Assembly (NCBI RefSeq): GCF_014636175.1
Contig: NZ_BMDW01000008.1
Span: 1-64,000 of the forward strand
From: Sphingomonas psychrolutea
GTDB lineage: Bacteria; Pseudomonadota; Alphaproteobacteria; Sphingomonadales; Sphingomonadaceae
Length of the DNA: 64,000 bases
Reading direction: 5' to 3'
Within the stretch, counting starts at the first letter, position 1; every line of letters starts with the position of its first letter. The position numbers and the translations under genes were made by a program. Positions 57,303 through 64,000 of this stretch are shown one piece after another. The notes below the pieces were generated by a model, which did not search any database, was not told the origin of the DNA, and saw nothing but the letters and a program-made list of their open reading frames with translations.

Positions 57303-57901
57303 AGCGCAAGGATCGCCTGGGTCCGGTTGGTAACGCCGAGTTTCCGGAAAATCTGTGCGAAATGCGTCTTGACCGTCGTTTCGGCGATGCCGAGTTCATA
57401 AGCGATTTGCTTGTTCTGGCTGCCATCGGCCGCCGCACGCAGCACGCGGAACTGAGCCGGTGACAGTTCGCCGATCAGCGATGCCACCTCATTGCCACCC
57501 CCCTCGACGAACATTTCCGGCGGAAAGGATTGCCCGCCCGCCAATACCGCCGCGATCGCCGCGACCATCGCACTCATCGCAGCGCTTTTGGGCATGAAGC
57601 CGCTGGCGCCTTCGCGCGCAGCGCGGCGCATTACGGCGGGCTGATCGCTGCTGCTGACGATCGCGATGCGCGCGCCAGGCTGCAATCGCTTGAGCATCAG
57701 GAGCCCGGCGAGACCCTGGACATCGGGAAGCATGAGGTCGAGCAGGATCAAATCGAATTTTCGCTGCTCGGTTTGCACAACCGCATCGGCCAGCGTTCCG
57801 ACCTGTTCGATCATCGCATCGGCCGCGACCTCACGCGCCGCCATACCGAGTGCCGCGGCGCACATCGGATGATCGTCAGCAATCAAGATGGCCTGGACCA
57901 A
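57278..57901 (-). CDS. NarL/LuxR-family response regulator
   Basis: This 207-aa regulator has a receiver (ADDHP, phospho-Asp D55 in LILLDLMLPDVQG) and a LuxR-type HTH (LSPAQFRVLRAAADGSQNKQ, IAETTVKTHFAQIFRKLGV). TTG 57901 was chosen because GGAAGGAGAG lies 8 bp upstream, which an ATG at 57928 lacks. It is convergent with the kinase operon and is the likely DNA-binding output of that relay, by position only. Confidence 0.85.
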   Translation of the reverse strand: MVQAILIADDHPMCAAALGMAAREVAADAMIEQVGTLADAVVQTEQRKFDLILLDLMLPDVQGLAGLLMLKRLQPGARIAIVSSSDQPAVMRRAAREGASGFMPKSAAMSAMVAAIAAVLAGGQSFPPEMFVEGGGNEVASLIGELSPAQFRVLRAAADGSQNKQIAYELGIAETTVKTHFAQIFRKLGVTNRTQAILALQALDIAA

Positions 57902-58036
57902 CGGTTTACTCTCCTTCCGACGCGGCATTCCCTAAAGATCCGCCTTGCGTTGCTGTCATACTTTGGAACGGGTTTGCAAGTGTCGATCGCACGCGTGGAA
58001 TGCTACCACGCGGCGATGCTATTCAGGTCGATCACC

Positions 58037-59416
58037 ATGCCCCGCCCGATTTTAATCTGCATCAATGCCGTCCTACTGCTTGCGCTGGGCCACGCCCTGC
58101 TCTTCTGGCCCGGAATCATGACGTGGGACGCGATCCGCCAATATGGCCAGGCGCTGAGCGGCCAATATGATGATTGGCACCCGCCCGCGATGCATTGGCT
58201 GTGGCGGCAATTGGGGATTTTCGGCGCGGGGCCGGCGCCAATGCTGGTGCTGCAAATTGTCTTATATTGGGGCGGCACGGGGCTGTGGATGCAAGCGGCG
58301 TATCGGCGCGGCGCGGGACGCGGAGGCTGGTTGCCGGTGGCGATGCTTGGCATGCTCGCGCTCTCGCCGATCGCGCTCATACTCGTCGGGACGGTGTTGA
58401 AGGATAGTTTGTTCGCTGGCGCGCTGCTGCTGGCGAGCGGGCTGCTGGCGGTCGCGCAACCCGGCGCGTGGCGGATACGGCTGGCGGCGGCCTTGGTGTT
58501 GATCGCGGCGGCGACGCTGCGCTTCAATGCGGTGCCGGCGTGCCTGCCCGTGCTGCTGCTGGCGCTGCCGGCGGCGCGGCGGCGGACGTTGCCGCGGCTG
58601 GCCGCGAGTGCGGTACTGGCGGCGGTGCCGTTGGTGCTGGCGCTGCCGCTCGCCAATGCAGCACTCCACGCCAAGCGCAGCGGAGTCGAACTGTCGCTGG
58701 TGATTTACGATCTCGGCGGGATCGGACGTTACAGCGGGGTCGATGTCTTCCCGCCGACCGCAACGCCCGATCCGGTCGGGGTGAATGCGGCCTGTTATTC
58801 GCCCGTATCATGGGATCGTTATGCCTGGTGGGGTGCCGCGCCGTGCGGAATCGGGTTCGAGACGTTGCGGACGCCGTTGCAAAGCGGACACGGCCCGTAC
58901 GGATGGTGGGCGGCGGCGGTGCTCGCCCATCCGCTTGCCTATGCGCAGCACCGGCTGGCGCATTTCGATCGCAACCTGCGCTTCATCGTGCACGATTCGG
59001 ACGTGCCGGAGCTGTCGCTCACGTCGGACCCGAACCCGTGGGGCTTCGCGCTGCCGCCGAGCGCCGTGCGGACTGGCATCGCGCACGCGGCGACGTGGCT
59101 CCTGACGACGCCGCTCGGCTGGCCGGCGTGCTGGCTCGCGCTCGGTATCGGGCTGCTGGTGCTGCGTCCGTCGCTCGCGGACGGCGACCCGGCGGTGGCG
59201 CTCGCCTGGTCGGGTGTGCTGTACGGCTTCAGTTATTTGCCGCTGAGCGTCGCCTCCGAAGTGCGCTATCATTTCTGGACGATCGCGGCGGTGGGGATTG
59301 CAGCCGTACTGACGCTGGCGCGGCGGGAGACGGGGGCGGCACCGCCGTGGCGGCTTGCCCTGGCGGCGGCACCTGTGGTGATGGTGGTGGTTGCGGGCGT
59401 GGTCGCGCGCTTGTGA
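58037..59416 (+). CDS. Polytopic membrane protein, possibly a GT-C-like glycosyltransferase
   Basis: This 459-aa protein has about 10-11 TM helices. The first (PRPILICINAVLLLALGHAL) is followed by an extracytoplasmic loop with MTWDAIRQYGQALSGQYDDWHPP, where acidic and aromatic residues after TM1 recall GT-C enzymes that use lipid-linked sugars. A second long loop contains DRYAWWGAAPC and DSDVPELSLTSDPNPWG. No family is recognised with confidence. ATG 58016 is an alternative start. Confidence 0.6.
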   Translation: MPRPILICINAVLLLALGHALLFWPGIMTWDAIRQYGQALSGQYDDWHPPAMHWLWRQLGIFGAGPAPMLVLQIVLYWGGTGLWMQAAYRRGAGRGGWLPVAMLGMLALSPIALILVGTVLKDSLFAGALLLASGLLAVAQPGAWRIRLAAALVLIAAATLRFNAVPACLPVLLLALPAARRRTLPRLAASAVLAAVPLVLALPLANAALHAKRSGVELSLVIYDLGGIGRYSGVDVFPPTATPDPVGVNAACYSPVSWDRYAWWGAAPCGIGFETLRTPLQSGHGPYGWWAAAVLAHPLAYAQHRLAHFDRNLRFIVHDSDVPELSLTSDPNPWGFALPPSAVRTGIAHAATWLLTTPLGWPACWLALGIGLLVLRPSLADGDPAVALAWSGVLYGFSYLPLSVASEVRYHFWTIAAVGIAAVLTLARRETGAAPPWRLALAAAPVVMVVVAGVVARL

Positions 59417-59448
59417 CCTAAGCCTTGGCGCGATGAAGCGGTTCCTCT

Positions 59449-59525
59449 TGGTCGGAGCGACAGGATTCGAACCTGCGACCCTCACACCCCCAGTGTGATG
59501 CGCTACCAGGCTGCGCTACGCCCCG
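59449..59525 (-). tRNA. tRNA-Pro (GGG)
   Basis: It folds as acceptor CGGGGCG/CGCTCCG with discriminator A and encoded CCA (59449-59451), D-arm GCGCAGCCTGGTAGCGC, anticodon stem TCACA/TGTGA with loop CTGGGGG (anticodon GGG) and T-arm GCAGG-TTCGAAT-CCTGT. It reads CCC/CCU Pro codons. Confidence 0.95.
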
Positions 59526-59591
59526 ACCGAGGGGGCCGCGCTTAAGCCGGGTGGCGCGCAGATGCAAGCCACTGTGTGGCCGCAGCGTCCG

Positions 59592-60263
59592 TCATTTGAA
59601 CTGGCCGAGCGGCAACAGCCGCTTGGCGAGCGCCTGGATCAGCTTGGTGTCGCCGCCTTTGACCACGGTCGCCATCTGTACCGCGCGGCGCTGGATCAAG
59701 TGGTCGAGCGGGGTCGGGGTGGCGCCCCGGCTCGCTGCATCGAGCAAAGCCGGGGCGGCAGCATCCGACGGATCGGTCGCCAGCCGCAGCAAGGCGGCCA
59801 GCCCCGGGAACAAGGCGCGGCCCCCGCCAAGCGCAATCGCGCGGTCGAGCGCCGCGAGGCCGGTCGCCTTGCGCGCGCCGAGCGCGGCGCGTGCGGTGAA
59901 GCTACCCAGCGCCTCGATCGCGTTCAAATGCCAGGCACCGAGCGCGGCCTGCGCCTCGGCATCGCGCGGGTTCTTCGCAGCCAGCGCCTCGAACTGCGCC
60001 TTTGCGGTGAGCGCGTCGCTACGGCTGTGCGTCAGTTTGGCGCGGTAGCTGACCGCCATCGCGCGCGTCATCTGCGCTTCGCTATCGCCCGGGGCGCGTG
60101 CGAGGCTGACCGCTGCCGCCGCCTCGACACTGGCGATCTGCGCCAGCGCGACGGTCCTGTCGCGCGCGGCGAACGCGGTTTGCGTCAATTGCTCGCGCCC
60201 CGACTCCGCCAAAGCAGCGGCAGGGGCGATCAGCATCACGGCGGCGGCCAGATAACGGAACAT
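59592..60263 (-). CDS. Secreted TPR-like protein of unknown function
   Basis: This 223-aa protein has a signal peptide (MFRYLAAAVMLIAPAAALAE) and a mature all-helical Ala-rich region. ALTAKAQFEALAAKNPRDAE and AQAALGAWHLNAIEALGSF resemble tetratricopeptide-type repeats. ATG 60263 follows GGAG at 6 bp. No specific family was identified. It lies between tRNA-Pro and the monooxygenase gene. Confidence 0.65.
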   Translation of the reverse strand: MFRYLAAAVMLIAPAAALAESGREQLTQTAFAARDRTVALAQIASVEAAAAVSLARAPGDSEAQMTRAMAVSYRAKLTHSRSDALTAKAQFEALAAKNPRDAEAQAALGAWHLNAIEALGSFTARAALGARKATGLAALDRAIALGGGRALFPGLAALLRLATDPSDAAAPALLDAASRGATPTPLDHLIQRRAVQMATVVKGGDTKLIQALAKRLLPLGQFK

Positions 60264-60332
60264 GCGGTCTCCCATCGCGTGGCTCAACGCAGCACGCGGG
60301 TTTTGGCCTCAAACGGAAACGCAGCGAACGCG

Positions 60333-60644
60333 TCAGTCGCCGATCAGCGTGCGCCAGAAGGTACCATCCCACGCCTTCACGCTGATCTCGACGACCGTGA
60401 AATCGCGCAGCGCGCGGCCGAAGGCTTTCTGGTGATCGGCGGCACCGTGCGCGGCGAGCGCTTCGGCGCTGTCCCAGCGTTCGGAAATGCGGATCGTATC
60501 GGGGTCGGAGGCGTCAAAAGCGAAATTGTAAAGCGCGCAGCCGGCCTCGGCGGCGGTCGTCGCCATGTGCGCGGTGAGCAGGTCGGTCATCCGCGCGGCG
60601 TCGCCGGGGGCGGTCTTGATATGGCCCATTACTAGGATCGTCAT
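60333..60644 (-). CDS. Antibiotic biosynthesis monooxygenase (ABM) domain protein
   Basis: This 103-aa ferredoxin-like dimeric alpha/beta-barrel protein has the pattern MTILVMGHIKTAPGDAARMT, EAGCALYNFAFDASDPDTIR, ISERWDSAEALAAH and HQKAFGRAL, typical of YgiN-like quinol monooxygenases. ATG 60644 follows GGAGA. The substrate is unknown. It is divergent from yajC. Confidence 0.8.
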   Translation of the reverse strand: MTILVMGHIKTAPGDAARMTDLLTAHMATTAAEAGCALYNFAFDASDPDTIRISERWDSAEALAAHGAADHQKAFGRALRDFTVVEISVKAWDGTFWRTLIGD

Positions 60645-60791
60645 GGCAGTCTCCGAAGGGTGCGCGCAGCAACGCCCGTTGCACCCGCGTTCAAGTGATG
60701 ATAGCGCGCGCCGCTTGTAGCGAGGCCGCAAGGTCGCGCCATCCCCGCTTGCCGTTTCGTGCAATCGGGTCCTGCTTTACCAAGGTAGCCC

Positions 60792-61136
60792 ATGTTCGCC
60801 ACCCCTGCTTTTGCCCAAACCGCCGGCGCCGCCGTGCAACCCGATGGCTTTCTTGCGATGGTCGTCAATTTCGCGCCGTTGCTGCTCGTCTTTGTCGTCT
60901 TCTACTTCCTGATCCTGCGCCCGCAGCAAGCGCGCGCGAAAGCGCAGGCCGCGACGATCGGCGCGGTCAAGAAGGGTGATTCGGTCATCACGGCGGGCGG
61001 CATCGTCGGCAAGGTCGTGAAGGTCGAGGAGCGCTTCGTCGAAGTCGAGATCGCGCCAACGCTGAAGGTCAAAGTCGTCAAGGCGACGCTTGCCGAAGTG
61101 ACGCCTTCGGGCTCCGGCAAACCAGCGAACGACTGA
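60792..61136 (+). CDS. yajC: Preprotein translocase subunit YajC
   Basis: This 114-aa protein has a single TM helix (APLLLVFVVFYFLILRPQQA) and a cytoplasmic domain (VKKGDSVITAGGIVGKVVKV). It associates with SecDF and YidC. secD starts 4 bp downstream in the same operon. Confidence 0.95.
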   Translation: MFATPAFAQTAGAAVQPDGFLAMVVNFAPLLLVFVVFYFLILRPQQARAKAQAATIGAVKKGDSVITAGGIVGKVVKVEERFVEVEIAPTLKVKVVKATLAEVTPSGSGKPAND

Positions 61137-61140
61137 GCCA

Positions 61141-62721
61141 ATGCTCGATTTCCCGCGCTGGAAGGTCGTCTCGATCCTGCTGTTCCTCGGGTGCCTGATG
61201 GCGCTTGCGGTGCCGAGCGTGATCCCGTCTTCGGTTACTGCCAATTGGGGCGTACCGCTGCCGCGGATCAACCTCGGGCTTGATCTGGCGGGCGGCGTCG
61301 ATTTGCTGCTCGAGGCCGATACCAAGAAGTTCGTCGATGACCGAGTCGAGGCCAAGCGCGAGCAGATCGTCACCGCGATGGCGACCGCCCCCGCCATTTC
61401 GATCGGCGACATTGCCACCGATGGCGGCAAATTGAGCTTCCTGCTGCGCGACGTGCGGCAAATCGATGCGGCGCGCGAGCGGTTGAGCAAGCAGACCACC
61501 GGCGTCGGCTATACCGCGCAGCGCGACTGGGACGTGGCCGTCACCGACGGCCAGCGGATCGTCATGACGCCGACGCAAGCCGGCATCACGCAAGCGATCG
61601 ACGATGCGATGAAGACCGCGACCGACGTCGTGCGCTCGCGCATCGACAAGCTCGGCACCAAGGAACCCGACGTGCGGCGTCAAGGGACCGACCGGATCGA
61701 CGTGCAGGTGCCGGGGGAGAAGGATCCCAAGGCGCTGAAGGAATTGCTCGGCAAGACCGCCAAGCTCGAGTTCAAGATGGTGTCCGACACGCCGTACAGC
61801 CCGGGCGTGATCCTGCCCGCTGGCACGCAAGTGCTGCCCTATCCCGAGCAGGGACCGGGCGCGCAGATCATCGTCAAGCGGCAAGCGGTGCTGACGGGCA
61901 ATGAGCTGGTCAGCGCGAAGCAATCGTTCAAGCAGGAGGACAATCGGCCGATCGTCGATTTCACCTTCAACAGCGACGGCGGGGCGAAATTCGCGCGGAT
62001 CACCCAGAATAATGTCGGCAAGCGCTTTGCCGTGGTGGTCGATGGGCAGGTGATCTCGGCACCGTCGATCAACACCCCCATCCTGGGCGGACAAGGCTAT
62101 ATCGAGGGTGGCTTCACCGTCGAATCGGCGAACAATCTCGCGATCGCGCTCAGCTCTGCCCTGCCGATCACGCTGAAAGTGATCGAAGAGCATAGCGTCG
62201 GGTCAGAGCTTGGGACGGACTCGATCAATGCGGGCCTCACCGCATCGGCGCTGGCGGTCGTGCTCGTCGTGATTTTCATGATTTTGACCTACGGTCGCTT
62301 CGGTTTCTATGCCGATTATGCGGTGATCATCAACGTCGTGGTGATCATGGGCGTGCTGGCAGTGCTGGGCGGCACGCTAACGCTGCCGGGGATTGCCGGG
62401 TTCGTGCTGACGATCGGGACCGCGGTCGACGCCAACGTGCTGATCAACGAGCGCATCCGCGAGGAACGGCGGCGCGGGCGATCGGTGATCCAGGCGGTCG
62501 AGCTCGGCTATAAGGAAGCGAGCCGTACGATTTTCGAAGCGAATGCGACGCACGCGATTTCGGCACTGATCATGCTTGCCTTTGGCTCCGGCCCGGTGCG
62601 CGGGTTTGCGATCGTGCTGCTGATCGGCATTCTGACATCTGTGTTCACCGCAGTGACCTTTACCCGGATGCTGGTGGTGCAGTGGATCCGCCGCACCCGC
62701 CCGACGGATATGAATATATGA
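61141..62721 (+). CDS. secD: Protein translocase subunit SecD
   Basis: This 526-aa inner-membrane protein uses the proton-motive force to pull exported proteins through SecYEG. It has a first TM helix (VVSILLFLGCLMALAVPSV), a periplasmic domain with LGLDLAGGVDLLLEAD, and a five-TM C-terminal bundle with GTAVDANVLINERIREERRRG and ATHAISALIMLAFGSGPVRG. The downstream gap to secF is 104 bp and is filled by a repeat. Confidence 0.95.
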   Translation: MLDFPRWKVVSILLFLGCLMALAVPSVIPSSVTANWGVPLPRINLGLDLAGGVDLLLEADTKKFVDDRVEAKREQIVTAMATAPAISIGDIATDGGKLSFLLRDVRQIDAARERLSKQTTGVGYTAQRDWDVAVTDGQRIVMTPTQAGITQAIDDAMKTATDVVRSRIDKLGTKEPDVRRQGTDRIDVQVPGEKDPKALKELLGKTAKLEFKMVSDTPYSPGVILPAGTQVLPYPEQGPGAQIIVKRQAVLTGNELVSAKQSFKQEDNRPIVDFTFNSDGGAKFARITQNNVGKRFAVVVDGQVISAPSINTPILGGQGYIEGGFTVESANNLAIALSSALPITLKVIEEHSVGSELGTDSINAGLTASALAVVLVVIFMILTYGRFGFYADYAVIINVVVIMGVLAVLGGTLTLPGIAGFVLTIGTAVDANVLINERIREERRRGRSVIQAVELGYKEASRTIFEANATHAISALIMLAFGSGPVRGFAIVLLIGILTSVFTAVTFTRMLVVQWIRRTRPTDMNI

Positions 62722-62731
62722 TCCTCTTTTC

Positions 62732-62814
62732 CGTCACCCCAGCGAAGGCTGGGGTCTCCACGTGGCAGGTGCTGCGCCTGCCCCCACAAGATGCCAGCAT
62801 ACGCTGGCATGACG
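62732..62814. repeat. Three-hairpin intergenic repeat between secD and secF
   Basis: The hairpins are CCCCAGC-GAAG-GCTGGGG (62737-62754), GGCAGG-N7-CCTGCC (62764-62782) and ATGCCAGC-ATAC-GCTGGCAT (62791-62810), enclosed by CGTCA/TGACG. There is no T run, so it is not a typical terminator. It could act as an mRNA stability barrier within the operon. Confidence 0.75.
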
Positions 62815-62825
62815 AGGCTTTGTAA

Positions 62826-63782
62826 ATGCGCCTGCTGAAACTCGTCCCCGACAATACTAACCTGCCGTTCGTGTCGCTGCGCCGCTGGGCGTTTGCGCTG
62901 ACGATGGCGTTGACGATCGCGGCGGTCGTTGTGGTCTTTGCCAAGGGCCTCAACCTCGGCGTCGATTTCCGCGGCGGCCTGACGATCGAGGAGAAGTTCA
63001 AGACCGCCCCCTCGACCGACACATTGCGCACCACGATCGACCGGCTGAAGCTCGGCGAGGCGCGGCTGCAGGCGATCGGCCTCGACGGCAAGACCGTGTC
63101 GATCAAGCTGCCCCCGGTCGACAGCACTGATGAAGGCGCCACCGCGCGCGTGGTCGATGCGGTGCATGCGGCCGTGGTCAAGGACTTCCCCGACGCGACC
63201 TTCTCGCAGCAAAGCTCGGTCAGCGGCAAGGTATCGGGTGAACTGATCCAGAACGGCATCCTCGCGGTGGTGCTCGCGGTGCTTGGCATCGGCCTGTTCG
63301 CAATCTTCCGCTTCGAATGGCAGTTCGGCGTCTCGACCGTGGTCGCGATCGTCCACGACGTGCTGATGACGCTGGGCTTCTTCGCGCTGACACAGTTCGA
63401 ATTCGACCTCAACATCGTCGCGGCGGTGCTGACGATCATCGGCTATTCGATCAACGACAAGATCGTGATCGATGACCGCATTCGTGAGAATATGCGCCGC
63501 TATCGCAAGATGGACATGTCGCAAATCGTCGATTTGTCGGTCAACGAAACGCTGCCGCGCACCGTGATGACCTCGCTGACGATCTTGCTCGCGTTGTTCG
63601 CAATGCTGATCTTCGGCGGGCATGTGTTGCGCGGCTTCACGTCCGCGATGATCCTCGGGATTTTCGTCGGGACCTATTCGTCGATCTACGTGTCATCGTC
63701 GCTGCTGATTTCGCTGGGGCTGCGGCCCGATCCGAAGCTGACGGACGAGGCCGCGGTACCGGTCAAGCAACCGACCCGCTGA
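62826..63782 (+). CDS. secF: Protein translocase subunit SecF
   Basis: This 318-aa partner of SecD has TM1 (FALTMALTIAAVVVVFAKGL), the periplasmic motif LGVDFRGGLTIEEKF, and the C-terminal bundle with FSINDKIVIDDRIRENMRRY-like sequence (YSINDKIVIDDRIREN) and LNIVAAVLTIIG. The next gene starts within the stop codon (TGATG). Confidence 0.95.
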   Translation: MRLLKLVPDNTNLPFVSLRRWAFALTMALTIAAVVVVFAKGLNLGVDFRGGLTIEEKFKTAPSTDTLRTTIDRLKLGEARLQAIGLDGKTVSIKLPPVDSTDEGATARVVDAVHAAVVKDFPDATFSQQSSVSGKVSGELIQNGILAVVLAVLGIGLFAIFRFEWQFGVSTVVAIVHDVLMTLGFFALTQFEFDLNIVAAVLTIIGYSINDKIVIDDRIRENMRRYRKMDMSQIVDLSVNETLPRTVMTSLTILLALFAMLIFGGHVLRGFTSAMILGIFVGTYSSIYVSSSLLISLGLRPDPKLTDEAAVPVKQPTR

Positions 63783-64000
63783 TGCGGATCGATTCCGAGC
63801 GCGGTGCCGGGCCGATCATCACCGGCTTCTCCGCAGGCGGGTTCAAGGTCGAGGCGGGCAGCTTCAAGGGCGTGTATCGCGCGCTGACGATCTCGCCCGA
63901 GGCGGTGGCGGAATGGACGCCGCCACCGATCGAAACGCTCGATGCCGCCGCGCTCGGTGCGGTGCTAGCGACCGAGCCGCGTGCGGAATTCCTGTTGCTG
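63782..64000 (+). CDS. Mth938-like domain protein (partial, runs off the window)
   Basis: The first 73 codons are visible: MRIDSERGAGPIITGFSAGG, then FKVEAGSFKGVYRALTISPE. This matches the start of the DUF498/Mth938-like family, which includes the mitochondrial complex I assembly factor NDUFAF3. The family is regularly found after secF in alphaproteobacteria. The ATG overlaps the secF stop. Confidence 0.8.
   Translation, partial: MRIDSERGAGPIITGFSAGGFKVEAGSFKGVYRALTISPEAVAEWTPPPIETLDAAALGAVLATEPRAEFLLL

Overview
The window comes from a high-GC alphaproteobacterium, most probably Sphingomonas or a close relative. Several families fit that assignment: CpdR, TrcR (DUF1013), DUF1192, DUF1289, SapC, a short three-TM holin paired with a GH108 muramidase, and the 'CCGTTCGGGCTGAGCTTGTCGAAG' type of dispersed inverted repeat. 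Most of the window is chromosomal housekeeping sequence with dense, often overlapping genes. Long antisense open frames are a by-product of the GC content and are not annotated.

Layout. 1-6 kb: a chemotaxis receptor lacking its 5' end, an XRE regulator, a MraZ-like AbrB-fold protein overlapping a small Cys-rich gene, a GST, an Hsp70-like ATPase, tRNA-Val(GAC) and cpdR. 6.7-16.7 kb: N-formylglutamate amidohydrolase, a strong candidate small RNA with an anti-Shine-Dalgarno motif, SapC, an FAD oxidoreductase, a DEAD-box helicase, GST, dienelactone hydrolase, MBL hydrolase, HAD phosphatase, an EF-hand protein and a 52-codon QueA-tail mini-ORF. 16.7-20.1 kb: a lower-GC Tad/Flp pilus cluster (TadG-like beta-solenoid protein plus two TadE-like pseudopilins), preceded by a degenerate PilZ-like frame. 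20.1-23.8 kb: the minus-strand string xseB-ispA-coaD-PPIase-queA. 23.8-38.6 kb: aldehyde dehydrogenase, quinone oxidoreductase, clpA, a membrane diguanylate cyclase with an apparent frameshift, acyl-CoA ligase, GST, LpxH-like phosphoesterase with a glycosyltransferase, a ParDE-type toxin-antitoxin pair, trcR and tgt. 38.8-45 kb: M16 and S9 peptidases and a SleB-type cell wall hydrolase. 49-64 kb: Tricorn-like S41 peptidase, a MASE1 hybrid kinase with two response regulators, tRNA-Pro(GGG), and yajC-secD-secF followed by the start of a Mth938-like gene.

The most unusual locus is at 45.48-48.45 kb. It is a complete IS1595-family transposon of about 3 kb with 25-bp imperfect terminal inverted repeats (21/25 matching) and an exact 8-bp target duplication (TAAGTTTA). 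It is inserted between the GH108 muramidase and holin genes of a two-gene lysis cassette. Besides the transposase and a 54-aa companion protein it carries a two-gene passenger operon, a HEPN-motif protein followed by a DUF3800 protein. At the 3' end of the DUF3800 gene the DNA can fold into a three-way-junction RNA with a 17-bp closing stem. This is the best candidate in the window for an undescribed mobile toxin or defence module. The second candidate is the sRNA near 7.6 kb, which has consensus-like promoter elements, a CCUCCUCCC motif and a strong intrinsic terminator.

Dispersed inverted repeats lie in several gene gaps: upstream and downstream of tgt, between secD and secF, on both sides of the S9 peptidase, and between GH108 and the S41 peptidase.
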